From: Terana coerulea
Lineage: Eukaryota > Basidiomycota > Agaricomycetes > Polyporales > Phanerochaetaceae
Assembly (NCBI GenBank): GCA_024811115.1
Contig: JAKOGH010000898.1
Coordinates: 1 to 64,000, forward strand
Reading direction: 5' to 3'
Length of the DNA: 64,000 bases
A model generated the notes under the pieces. The model was given only the letters and a program-made list of their open reading frames with translations. It was not told where the DNA came from and made no database searches. Numbering within the stretch: position 1 is the stretch's first letter; each line of letters begins with the position of its first letter. This document shows positions 35,738-46,917 of the stretch, in pieces. The position numbers and the translations under genes are program-made.

Positions 35738-37565
35738 ATGGCCTCAGTCGAACAGAAACTCAACATCGCTATCATCGGTGGAGGCGTATGTGGCCTTACA
35801 ACCGCCATTGCCCTCGCTCGTCGGGGGGTGAAGGCGCACATTTATGAAGCAACGGTGCGTATCACTAAGTCCTTACATGATGTGATGGCCTCTTGACAAA
35901 CTTCGCCCGATAGTCCAAGTTTGGGGAAATTGGGGCAAGCATAGGCATAGGTATGTGACTCTGGCCGGCGCACGATGCACGAACTAAATGCGGACTCGGA
36001 TAGGGGCCAATGCGCTCGCTATTCTGCGTGAAATTGGGCTGTACGACGGTATCACCAAGCACATGGCCGATCCCACGAAGTTGAATCTACGGGGGATAGA
36101 GTACGTGTTCGCAACGCAAGGCCACGAACACATTACTACTGTCAGTTCTCATCGTACTATATTTGCTATCACTTTTCTCAATAAATTTCTTTGCTGGCTG
36201 AAATAGATGACCCTCCCGCCTGCAGCAGCCATTCTCCGGTGTGCAAGCAGCACGATCGCGTAGTCTTGCGGGTATGCTAACTCCCAATGCTACATACAGG
36301 TCCACATTTCTCGATATATTGGTAGAACATATTGATCCTGTGTACGCTCACTTCAAGAAACGCTGCGTCTCCGTCGCCCCCACAGGAGGGGACAGCAAGA
36401 CTTCCACCATACGCTTCACAGACGGAACCACGGTGCAGGCGGATGTCGTGTTAATCGCCAATGGCATCAAGTCTTCCATCCGAGGAGTTGTGACTGGAGC
36501 AAACGTGGATACAGACGCTTCCAACCCGGAGGAAACCCACGCTGCCATCCAGGAGCTTTCGTACAGTAACTCCTCCTGCTACAGGGGTCTCGTTCCTCGA
36601 GCTCGCGCAGAGGCCCATGGACTAAACATGAGTCTATGGGAAGAGTTCCACAATGTGGTCGCCGAGAACAAGGTGAGTGTATTCCCTCCTAGTACCAGCA
36701 CGGTAGTAACTTAACTCTATTAACGCTGCCAAGCATATTATCTTGATACCCGTCAACAAAGGGCAACTGGTGCGTAGTACACGTGCGACTCTATGAGACC
36801 ACTAACAGATCAGTTTATTATATCAGTTGAGTGTCGCCGCCTTTGTCTCGGACCACTCCAAGCCTCTCGGCACAACGAGGGTCGACCCTGCGGCGCCGAG
36901 TAGTAAAGCGGTGTCTTCGGATGAATTTCTCGCCGATTATCCTTCGTCTCAATTCAGTGACGACATCCGAGCGCTGCTCAAGTGCATAGAGCAGCCAAGC
37001 AAGTGGGACATCAACATCGTGTACCCCCATCTGAAAACCTATGCAAAGGGGAGAGTGGCCTTGTTGGGTGACGCTGTACGTACTACGCGCGCGAGAATCG
37101 TCCTCGTTTTCCAACGAGTCTCATTGAGTATATTAGGCACATGCGATGGTTCCTCACATGGGTGCGGGTGCGGGTCAGGGCATTGAAGATGCTTACCTTC
37201 TGGCCCAAGTTCTGGCCCACCCCCAGACAAACATTGACAACGTCGAGGTGCGCCCCGTCATTGTGAATCGTTTCCACTATCGCTCATGACTTCTATCAAC
37301 GTATGGCGATACGAAATTGATACTACAGGCGGTTCTACAAGTCTACTCCGATATCCGTCGCCGTCGCTCTCAATACGTGTCAGATCTGAGCACTCAAGCA
37401 GGCCGTATATACGAAGGACGCGGAGAGGACGGCCTCACCAAGGAAGGGTTACAAGAGGACATCAAGCGCACTCGCGAACGCTTCCAGTTCATAGCGGACT
37501 ATACCCTAGGCGAGGACGCTGAGGAGGCAGAGAAGATTCTGAAGGAGAACGGAGTGTTCATATGA
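35738..37565 (+). CDS. FAD-dependent monooxygenase C (salicylate hydroxylase-like)
   Basis: Nine exons (35738-35854, 35914-35950, 36004-36140, 36207-36238, 36300-36672, 36734-36769, 36827-37075, 37137-37247, 37329-37565) join in frame to 442 residues. Dinucleotide-binding GGGVCG is at about 14-19. The second FAD motif GDA/AHAMVPHMGAGAGQG spans the intron after 37075. The C-terminus ends ENGVFI, like GIFV in A and B. It is a tandem duplicate of B, in the same orientation with identical intron positions and phases, and a more distant relative of A. It serves as the intact reference for judging the frame break in B. A flavin hydroxylase role on an aromatic or polyketide-like substrate is inferred only from family. 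Confidence 0.93.
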
Positions 37566-37955
37566 ATGGCTGAGTAAATGCGCCACCAAAATTTTGATGC
37601 TGGGCGTTATCGTACGGTCAGTTTTGCAGTCTGGGGTCGATTATGTACTGCAATCCTTAGAGTAAGTAGCAATTGAGACCAGTGTTTTTCCATGACCCCT
37701 AAAGCGAATACCTGAGTGTAGAACTCGCAGGCCCGAATCTGCGCCAACTCCAACAGAGAGCCGTATATAAATCCAATGTGATCCAAGACAATCGAATTGA
37801 GGGCATCATGAGCGACTACACGCCAATGTTCTGAAAAATCCCCTCGAGCATCCCAAATGAAGCTGGCCTAGCGAAACCTGGACCACTACTAGTATTACAA
37901 ACCACTGGCAACCGTGCGTAGGAAAGCATAGGTGCGGCGACGAAGCGATGCATGC

Positions 37956-39869
37956 TTAGTCAGACTTGGGAGGGACGGGAATAAGGTTGAAGAGTGCCTT
38001 CTTGGGCGGATCCTCCGGTGTGTGCGCGCCGATATTCTTCAACTCGACCTAGGTAAGCTGGTCAGCGGGGTGCATGGATTGGCAGAACTTGCAAGAGACT
38101 GACATGGCTGTAAGCATCCGAGCTTTCAACAACCCAAGCCGAGCTTGCGGGCTCATCAAGGATCCTATAGATGCGATCAGACCATACTCATTATGAGGCA
38201 CTTCTTCGACGTACATGTAGCAGTCCTTTCCCTTCTGGCCGTAGTATTGAAGGGCCCACTGGTACGGGATCGGAGTGATGACACCGACGACGTTACCGTC
38301 CTGGCGCGAGGTGCCAATGCTCGTCATCTTGATAACATAACGTTCGCCCATCTTCTGGATCGTCCACTACGACATACCAAAGCTCTGTAAGCATGAATTG
38401 CTCCAGAAAAGAGCTTGTACCACGTACCTCGGGTGCTCTAGTGCCACTGGGGAGCGTGATGAGCTTCCGAGGGAACATGTGCTCGCGCTCATCCATCGCC
38501 AGGTAGCGGTCGGGACTGCCAATCTTCTGAATGAGATACTGGCCGGTGGGCAGAACGCCGGGCTCGTTCAATCCGGAAGTAGCAGTTCCTTCGGGAGCGG
38601 TGGCGCCTTCGTCTTTGGGAACTAGGACGAGGTCGAACAAAAACTCTTGAGGGGGTTGGGGAGCCACCACGTCCATCTTCCTCACTTCCACCTGAGGGAA
38701 AGATAATTCGCTCCGAAACTGACGGACCGCAATCTGGGGATGCTCACCACGCTAAGTGAGGCGGACTTGACCGTCCAAGCCAGCCCTTCATTGCCTGGAT
38801 TAGCATCCCGGATCCTGTAGAACATCATTTAGCAAGCGAAGCTTCACCAAAAGAGTATGCATGAAGTATACTCGCGCATAGCAATCTTTGCCCAACAGAG
38901 GAAAATGCTGGAAAACCCACTGAGGGGCGTAAAAGATGGGTCCTACAGCGACCTCATCGCCGTCACGGAATGTCAGTCGACCATCAGCCGAGATTGAATA
39001 TTTGACGTTGTCGTCGGTGTGTGCAGTGAACTGAGACAGAGAAGGTGAGCAGACATCATTAATGCGACCGCGAGGCGGACCTTCTGTGCCTTAGTACCAG
39101 CCGGAAGGGTAATAAGCCTGCGAGGGTCCATAGGAATACGGGCGTCGACAGCGAGGTACGTGTCTGTCCCATGCTTCTTGATGAGATAATCTCCGTTCAA
39201 GTTCGCGGCGGACTTGGATGCAGCTGGCGTGGTATCCGGCTTCGGGACGGGGATAATGTCGAAGAGAGCTTCCTTAGGGGGCTGTTCCGGGATAAAGGCG
39301 CCAATCTCAACCAATTGAACCTAGGGGACAAGCTCAGTCACGATACGAGAGTAATACAATGGTAATACTCACCGGGCTGTAGGGGTCGGACTTGGTTATA
39401 GCCCAAACCGTGCTTTCACCTTCTCCCGGATAGGTGTTCAGAATCCTGGGAGCCGATCAATGACTGTGAACCAAGGTGACGCTATCAAAGAGAGCGGCCT
39501 ACATGCAGCAGTTAGGGCCTTGTTGGGGGAAGCTCTGCAAGACCCATTGGTGGGGAATGTGAGTGGGCAAAGCCACAACCTCTCCGGACTGGCGAATGGT
39601 GGCGAGTTCATCCGTCTTGATCACGTAGCGAGTATCGTCCAGGTTCTGGATGTGCCACTGAATATGCCACGGTCAGCATGGTACAATATACGCTGGTACG
39701 GCTCTCGTACCTCGGGAGCTCTGGTACCCTTGGGAAGAGTGATTAATTTGCGAGGAAACATGGGGACCCGCTGGTCCACGGCAATGTAAAGCTCTGGGTA
39801 GTCATGCTTGCGAATGAGGTACTGCCCGGTCGCGAGAGGAAGAACAGTGGGTTGAACGGAAGCAGACAT
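37956..39869 (-). CDS. three-domain I66 (cospin-like) beta-trefoil protease inhibitor
   Basis: Ten exons give about 471 residues and no signal peptide, as for cytosolic mushroom defence inhibitors. Three homologous domains start at GQYLIRKHDYPELYIAVDQ (about residue 15), GDYLIKKHGTDTYLAVDA (about 172) and GQYLIQKIGSPDRYLAMDE (about 332). Each continues PR(K/R)LITLP.GT(R/K)A, then W-IQ or its equivalent, a QW(V/A)(L/F)Q block, a Cys-containing turn and a P..PP(K/Q)..LF(D/N)..PVP end. This pattern matches the I66 serine-protease inhibitor family typified by Coprinopsis cospin, which is normally a single domain of about 150 residues. Every domain is interrupted at the same three places and phases (after APE/AQK, after the Cys turn, before V.(L/V)(V/R/K)). 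In domain 2 the middle donor is GC rather than GT. A TATAAATA box lies 88 nt upstream. Confidence 0.85.
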
Positions 39870-39956
39870 TGCTATGTCGAGAATTTGGAAAAGAAGTGCG
39901 CAGTAGGCTGGTGCGTATACAGAGAAGTGTTGGTGCTCCTCTCGCTGCCTTGCTGA

Positions 39957-39964
39957 TATTTATA
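39957..39964 (-). promoter_or_regulatory. TATA box of the I66 inhibitor gene
   Basis: TATAAATA on the minus strand, 88 nt upstream of the start codon at 39869. Confidence 0.6.
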
Positions 39965-40662
39965 CCTTATCCCCCATCCGAGAGCGGCGGACCTGGTCAA
40001 ACAGGCCCGCCACTGTCATCGGGGCTAACGACGGAGGTAGTGTCCAAGCCTGCCAGCTGATGCATTATCCGACAATGGCCACGGTGTCATCCTCTGCCAG
40101 TAGCTGCGTCCAACCTGAGAATAGTATGCCAACGTGATGGTGGGCGTCCGCAAACGGTCTCGGAGCATGTTCACTGTCGTGCATGACCTCGGAGTTGCGA
40201 AGTAGAGGCATAACAGACGGAAGCACCGAATACATTCGCTGGACCGGGAATTGTGAACGGTCACGGAGTTTGACCTTGAAACGCCCCTACTACCGAAAGT
40301 CCGGCTCTGATGGCCTTGGAGTTGTTAGCGAAACTCCCGGCTTGGAACGCGGTCGGTACCTCTACCGACAAGTAGAAATGTATTCACCGGGCCTGTTAGT
40401 TGATCCAACCGAATGGGTTTGACCCTGCATACGCTTAACGACAATTCATTACAAGCGCCGATCCAGTGTGCACTGTGAGGTCAACAGCATACCTGAGCGG
40501 ATCATGACAGAAGAATGAGTATCTCCAGTTCTTGAGCAGTTCCAAACTTAAGACTCACCGATGAACTAGTAAGCGGTGGGAGAATATAGGATCTCAGTTT
40601 TTGGTCGGACATTTGGTATGCAATCTGACACAAGCGACAGTAGTACATTTTGGGGCGATCTT
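39965..40662. other. intergenic between inhibitor and methyltransferase genes
   Basis: Upstream of the inhibitor and 3' of the methyltransferase. No gene seen. Confidence 0.45.
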
Positions 40663-41878
40663 CTACAGTGGGTGTTTTGGTATCCGCGTCAAACGCCAGC
40701 CATGTACAGTGGCTCGCACTTCTTCTTCTCCTGGATCCTCCGGGAACATTGGCTGGAGAGATCGGTCAGTCGTTGAGGCGATAGAAATGAGATCTCGAAG
40801 AATGCTCACGGGAAACTTCTCCGTAACAATCTTCTCGCATAGCCACCCTGCGTCTTTTGCTTTGGCAAAGAACTCCATATCCCGATGGGCCAAATGCGGG
40901 CGGTGATGAGAGTAGAATACGAGCACACAGGGTGGATGAGCCTCTCCGGGTACCTCGGTACGGATGGCCGCTTGGGCTGTCTTCAGAAGTGCGTCGTGCT
41001 GATGAAAGCAGCCGGTGTGAGAAGACAAAAATACGCATAGGGACGTATGCGTACTTGCGAATGATTGAAGATGAGGTCGGACATAATGACGACGTCAAAT
41101 CCTTGCACGCCTACGGATTTTTCTTGCACTTCAAAGATGGGCTGTAACGTCTGGCCCCAAATAAACCCCTAGCATGTGGCCTCTTGAGCATTGCATCAAG
41201 AGGAAGCGAAGGCTGTAGACAGAACGTACAGCAACATGAACGTTATGGGCTTTGTCCAAGTTCCTCTCAGCATTATGGTGCAAGTTTTCTATTAACGAAG
41301 CATCTGGGTAGTCCGTCAATACAACCTAACAGAAGATTATGAGCTTGTTATCCTCTCTCAGGGCGAAGGTATACCCACGCATCCTGCCCCGTTCTTAGCT
41401 GCCACCAATCCTGGCAAACCCCCACCGGCACCGAGTTCGAGGACTGAGCGGTTTTGATACAAACTAGGATGAGCGTCGAGATACGATGCAAAGGACCTTG
41501 AAGCATTCCACCTTAGTACACCGTCAGCATCATGCGAAACAGGGGAGTAGACGTGAGGGAAGCGCACAGATAGTGACCCCAGAGCGGATGCGAGCCAACT
41601 AATCTTATGTCAACGTTGGACCAGGTAGCGTGTGGGGTGCTTTCGGCCCATCGTGGGATGGTACGGGAGTAAGTCGCAACGGTCGGTTCGGGGGACGGAG
41701 GGCGTGGGGGCTCCTGCGTGAGTTGATGACCACAGGAGTTGTCGTCGACGTCAAGCAGAGTAGCATGAGAGATGTGAGACAGAGGGCTTTAGTCGACATC
41801 ACTGACGAGGAAGACTGCATCTAAATCGAGTCCAGCATCATCTTCGACATCGGAGACGTTTTCACGATCGTCGTGCAT
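40663..41878 (-). CDS. EFM7: EFM7/Nnt1-like protein N-terminal and lysine methyltransferase
   Basis: About seven exons from ATG 41878 (first exon 41878-41807) to the stop at 40663. An acidic N-terminus leads to EPPRPPSPEPTVATYSR, then IRLVGSHPLWGHYLWNASRSFASYLD, the SAM-binding VLELGAGGGLPGL motif, VVLTDYPDASLIENL, and DVVIMSDLIFNHSQHDALL. It ends VHGWRLT followed by a short tail. This order is that of seven-beta-strand methyltransferase EFM7, which in yeast trimethylates the N-terminus and dimethylates a lysine of elongation factor 1A. The donor at the second intron splits the GHYL|W junction in phase 2, with the frame kept. One intron (after GAGC) uses GTGGGT. No frame break seen. It is divergent from the dehalogenase-like gene across about 410 bp. 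Confidence 0.85.
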
Positions 41879-42288
41879 GGTGGAAAGTGCCAAAATGAGT
41901 CCCGACGCACAGCCCAATTCGGAATGAAGCGGGATTGATGGGACTGATGGGATTGATCGGGACCGGCTCCGCTACACGCAAACGCCTACGTCACAGTCAA
42001 TATGTGAACCAGCCATGCCATGCCTTCTGCTTACAGCTACAACAAAGCCCAGGTAAATACGCTCTCTTCATAGCATTAAAACACTATCATAGAGTGCTGT
42101 TAACGATCTATTGCTCGCAGAATCATTCGTCGGACTTGCGTACCATAGGTGTACTACCACCCAGACGAACTATCTGCGGGAACTGAACGTCCTGAACCCT
42201 CATATCGCAGTGAGTAAATCTCTTCAATCCACTCACTTTCAATTCAATTTAACGTGATATCCAGCCCTGTCACAGCCACCAGCGAACA
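41879..42288. promoter_or_regulatory. shared upstream region of EFM7-like and HAD genes
   Basis: About 410 bp between divergent start codons. It contains a short tandem repeat of GGGA(T/C)TGAT words at about 41930-41957. Confidence 0.4.
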
Positions 42289-43210
42289 ATGTCGGAGAAG
42301 AGTCTCACGCAACACAAGGCCCTCCTCTTTGACGTTTACGCCACTCTCGTGGTATGTAATGCGCATTTCCAGTTGTCAATCTACATCTCATCAAGTGCTG
42401 TGCCTCCAATTCAAATAGGACTGGGAAACAGGCATCTATAATGGCTTGAAACCCATGCTGGAGCGTCTTCAGTCCCCTTTGGCTAAGTCCAAGAAGGACA
42501 CATTGCTCGCTTTTGAGAGCGTCGAGCTCGACCTCCAGAACAAATATCCCACTATGCTCTACTCCGATATCCTCGCTCACGTCCACGCAGAGTTGGCTGC
42601 TCGACTCTCCAACAAGCCATCGCTGCCCCAGTCAGGCGAACAGAGCGCCGTCACCGAGACTTCAGACGGCGAAACGCATGCCACTGAAGCTGGATCCTCC
42701 TCTTCAGGAGGCGACCAACCGACTGGAACCGGCTTGAGCGACGAAGACATCGCCTTCGGCAAGGGCATCCGCGACTGGCCCGTGTTCCCCGACACAATAC
42801 CTGCCCTGGCGACGCTCTCCAAGCATTTCAAGCTTGCCGTGCTCTCCAACGTCGACCACTCCTCCTTCGCCGCCACTCGTGCGATCCTCGAGGAGTCCGA
42901 CCCGGCGAACCAATTCCGGTTCGACGCTGTGTTCACGGCGCAGGACGTCGGCTCATACAAGCCCAACCCTGCCAACTTCAACTACGCTCTTGCCAAGCTC
43001 GAAGAGCTGTTCGACATCAAGAAGGAGGACGTCCTGGTTACCGCGGCTTCTCTCACGCATGACCACGCACCCGCGAACCAGCTTGGTATCCGCAGTGTAT
43101 ACATAGCGCGGGCTGGCGCGGTCATGAGTCAGGGAGCAACGCAAAGTATGATTGGAGCTTCTCCACCTTGGGAGAAATGGCGACTGAGGTGGAGAAAGCC
43201 TGAAGACTGA
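42289..43210 (+). CDS. haloacid dehalogenase type II-like HAD hydrolase
   Basis: Two exons (42289-42351, 42419-43210) give 284 residues. HAD motif I is LLFDVYATLVDWETG with the nucleophile Asp at about residue 15; motif II is LAVLSNVD, motif III the Lys in SYKPNPANFNYAL, and motif IV lies around TAASLTHDHAPANQLGIRSVYIAR. The family hydrolyses carbon-halogen or related bonds through an aspartyl ester. In fungi the natural substrate is rarely known. A low-complexity Ser/Gly/Thr insertion (about residues 105-140) sits in the cap region between motifs I and II. It is near the bottom of an otherwise intact gene with strong codon bias in the second exon. Confidence 0.88.
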
Positions 43211-43454
43211 GAGGTTCGATGTGTGTAGAGTAATTGGTGCTTTGTTGGACATATGCATTGTATTGGTAGTGAGCAAATCTCGTCAGCGTCAGCGAACACT
43301 TGGAGCGTTGAGGAGTTGGGTCGAGGCCGGAAGCTATAGTTGTTATTATAATATTATTGTTTCAACTTTGAACTTTCACAGTTTCACTTGAGTTTAAGCA
43401 CATACCACATACAGTCAGCGGAGAAGGGAAAAAATTGGCCTTTCTGCCCTGCTA

Positions 43455-43526
43455 TAGCAACTGCTGGTTTCGATCCAGCGACCTCGGGGTTATGAGCCCC
43501 GCGCGCTACCCCTGCGCCAAGTTGCT
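43455..43526 (-). tRNA. initiator tRNA-Met (CAT)
   Basis: A 72 nt intronless cloverleaf on the minus strand. The acceptor AGCAACT pairs with AGTTGCT, so the first pair is A-U as in eukaryotic initiators. The anticodon loop CTCATAA sits on a stem ending in G-C pairs. The T arm reads CTGG-ATCGAAA-CCAG with A at the first loop position instead of T, another initiator hallmark. The 3' discriminator is A. A run of T residues follows on the minus strand (plus-strand A run at about 43429-43434) and can terminate Pol III. Confidence 0.92.
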
Positions 43527-43744
43527 TCAGGGTTCCGGTTTTCAATCTTATTTCATCGTAAGTGAGCGTTGCCATCGACAGCAGGAAAGGCTGCCGCTCC
43601 GATCCCTGTCGCCGTCCCATACAAGGAACGTTGACGCTATATCAGTCCTACGTGCATTGCCGTTGCATTGATTTATTTCGGCGTTGTGAGGCCTGATTCC
43701 TGAAGCTTAGTCACAGTACTGGCGGCGGCATCACGAACCACTTC

Positions 43745-45025
43745 ATGCGTCGAGAGCCCCAATCCAGCATGACTCGCTCGGGACGCTCCCAGCGCGAGTG
43801 CGGGAGCCGTCTCAACGTAGCCATGCCTGACGACAGAAGTTCTGCATTCCGTTTGATGGATCTGCCAGTCGAGATGGTGCACAAGGTGAGTCATCAGCAA
43901 TCCTCTTTGTCTGTTCAATAGGAAAATCCTGTGCTCTGACTCTGCCTTAGGTCTGCGTAGAGTTGGAACCCGAGGACTTGGTGAACGTCTCACGCACGTG
44001 CAAAGCACTCAGGGCACAGTTGCGTAGGAAAGGAGCCCGGTCACTGTGGAAGAACTCCTTTACGAAGGTGTACGGAATGTGCACCATTCCGGCGACCATC
44101 TCCGAGATTGCACTCGCCAATCTGATGTTCTCGAAAGAGTGCTGGGTATGAACATCATCCACCCACCAGCGACATATGGCTGATTTATTTTCTAGTTTTG
44201 TAGTCGCCAGGTCAACGAACCATGTTGGTACTGGAGATGTAGATGCTGCACGCGTTGCATGCGAAGTCGGTCCGTATGTAGAACTTGTTGTGCTTGTTGG
44301 TGCTTACAACACGGTTAGAACAACGTCTTTACAATCGCTACGAAAGCGGGTAGCACGAGACAACAAACTGCAATGGATTATGCCGCATATCGGTGAGCTC
44401 GACGGAGCGATACCCAACGGGCTAGTTAAAGGAAGAGTGTGTGTACGACTAAACACACGGCGATACGTGATTCGAAGGCTTATTGTTTTTAGCACATATC
44501 TGACCACAGATGTCACTGCGTTTCTCGCATCATTGAGATCCTTTGACTCGTACAACAAGGTTCTGGAGCTGCAAATCGCCGGCAGGAGAAGAGAGATAAA
44601 AGAGTTTGAGGAGGTGAGCCGAGCCCGCGCATGGTTCTTTTGGCCTGTACGGCGTCACTCACCGAGATTATCAAGGATGTGCGGCACATTTTGTCGCCAT
44701 GGTGGAGAATCGGGTTGAGAACGGGGTAATGCGCCCGACCCATGCGATGCTACGTCTCGTTTAGCACGCATTTAACAGTTTAGAAATGAAGATCGAAGAA
44801 GAGTATCCGGAGATGTGGAATGAGATACTCAGCATTTCCATAAATCGAGCAGTGATGCGAGACATGTTACATCTCGCGAAGCCGCAGATGCAATTTGTGA
44901 CCGAGCGCAGTGAGTCGAATGCCTATCTAATTTTCAGTTGTTTCGTACCCGAAGCTAACGTTTCTCTAGTCTGGGGCAACTTCAGAGATCAAGCACGACG
45001 CTCTCTAGAGAAGTTCCTTGCTTGA
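43745..45025 (+). CDS. F-box domain protein
   Basis: The N-terminal part reads FRLMDLPVEMVHKVCVELEP followed by DLVNVSRTCKALRAQL, a typical F-box, split by an intron 43886-43949. Then come SLWKNSF and a Cys-rich block beginning ECW|FCSRQ across a second intron, common in basidiomycete F-box-like proteins. Later coding pieces include VTAFLASLRSFDSYNKVLELQIAGRRREIKEFE and EEEYPEMWNEIL...RDMLHLAKPQMQFVTER. Three in-frame ATGs (43745, 43769, 43823) are possible starts. Exon borders in the middle (about 44280-44430 and 44610-44790) are not certain. The likely role is substrate adaptor for an SCF ubiquitin ligase, inferred from the F-box only. Confidence 0.7.
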
Positions 45026-45209
45026 ACTCCCACCAGTCATTGTCCGGGTATGTAGTCCAGGGCACACGGATGGGAGGTGCTGAATGTCACTTATCCTCAA
45101 GTTAGGTGCGAAATGGGCAAGCAGACGGTCATTCATCACATTGGAAAGGGGCACGCTTGGCTACTCTGGGTGGGTACAGTCCGAGGCTGGCAACGCGCAC
45201 AGTATGATT

Positions 45210-46917
45210 TCAAGGCCTATGCGATACAGATGTGTCAGTTCGTGGTAATTCTTCTATGTCACCAACGTCTAGCTCCTCCATCGCGATGTCCTTCTCATAA
45301 TATTCAGAGTCATATCCTTCCGTCGTCAAGTCGTCGCCTTCCCTTCCGAGATAGCCAGCAAGGCTCGTCATACCCCTACTCGAGTCGAAGTTCATGTTTG
45401 GCAGGTCTGTGGTCAGGTGCATCGATGGCGAGCGTTCGTATGTGTCCTGTTGCGCGACTTCCCGAAGGTTGAGAAGAAACCGCGAGATGAGTATTGATGT
45501 AACCCTACGCCACAACATACATGAATGATGCCAGTTAGGAAACGGTGAAATAATTAGGAACTGACGGAGAGACATAGTACGCCACGTAGTTGTTTCCCTG
45601 CGATATGAGTTCAGTAACTAAGACAAGATCTGGTTTGTCCAGAGACACTGACCGGAACTTTGGATGTTACAATGATCTGCGCAAGGTTCATGATCATGAG
45701 AGTCCTAAGAGACAATGGTTTGCGGAGGCACAGAGAAGGGCCAAAGAAAACGTACATAAAGTACAGTGTCCCTATACAAATAACAGCCCCTGGTCAAGAC
45801 CAACGCGTGTGCACCAGTCAAAGTATTGGCTCACCGTCTCGAAGAATAAGTTGGATAAACGGAGCCTTGGCATCCGTACGCGAAGCCTCTCGGGATAAGC
45901 GGAAGGTCCTTGCGATCGTGAGTAGAAGTGCAAGCCCTTCATAAGCTGTGGTTGTAGCGCGGTTTGTGTTTATTACTACGAGCTATGAGCTTTCCACAGC
46001 AGTTACGCTGCAAAGTAGTACATACACCTAGGAGGCATTATGTCAGACTCGGATTAGCACCGAGTAGGAGACGCGTGCGACGCACTTGCTATAAGTAGAG
46101 TTGGGGATCTGTATATTGACAGCACATCCGACAGATGGCGGAGGAGCGTGTTGCGTAGCTTGATTAACGTCTATGATCTGCGCGTCACGATCACAAAATA
46201 CGTATAAGCGCAGCAAGGCATGTCACGTATCGTACTCACGACGTTGATGACGGGCGGCACCAGTGCCAGCATGAGAACCGGAAGTGCGGGCCTCCAGTTG
46301 CAATTCCATATTGCATAGACGCGGAGGGTTGCGAAGACTTCGGACATTGCGCCTTCAGTGAGAAACCGGCGCGCAGACAATAAGGACACATACGGGCAAC
46401 GATGAGCAAGGCAAATATGAGGCATGACTGCAACACGCGGATAAATGGCCCGCAGCTGCAACCCATATTTTAGACAGACCACTGGAGTGAAGGGGTCGAA
46501 ATACCTCTGTAGACACAGGTTATTAGCAGGGCTCTTACATACGGTGGGAAGCGGCTCACTTGCTTGGTTTGAAATGGGGACTGCTCCATGATTTCGAGTA
46601 TTGTGATGAACAAGTTCACATAGCGATTGAGCATGAAAAGCCCTGTTGCTGGTGTGAATTTGCGTCCCCAGACATACCTGACTTCCTCTCCGAGGGTCAT
46701 TAGGTAGTCCCATAAGAACAGTACTGCGGCCCACTGTCAGTTATCACACTGAAATAGTAAGGAACGGACACGCACTCCGAGATGATAGGCTACAGTAGTT
46801 TCCTCTCAAACTAGTTACAGAAATGTCAGTTCTTCCACATGATTGGTCGTTTGGCATGTATACCTACAAGTTTGAGTAGTTCGCAATCGCCTTCGCTTGC
46901 GCCGCTGCGCTGAGCAT
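45210..46917 (-). CDS. DUF6533-type seven-helix membrane protein
   Basis: Starts MLSAAAQAKAIANYSNL at 46917. Spliced pieces give ETTVAYHLG, then VLFLWDYLMTLGEEVRYVWGRKF and GLFMLNRYVNLF, which is the DUF6533 signature of basidiomycete membrane proteins. Further pieces are a YFDPFTPVVCLKYG exon, TLRVYAIWNCNWRPALPVLM, an APPPSVGCAVNIQIPNSTY exon, GLALLLTIARTFRLSREA...FIQLILRDG, a TLYFM|TLMIMNLAQII junction and finally TSILISRFLLNLREVAQQ with an acidic tail. Several exon joins (around 46045-45950 and 45640-45500) could not be made perfectly in frame, so borders are approximate. The gene may be damaged or affected by indels. Function is unknown; it converges on the F-box gene. Confidence 0.65.
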
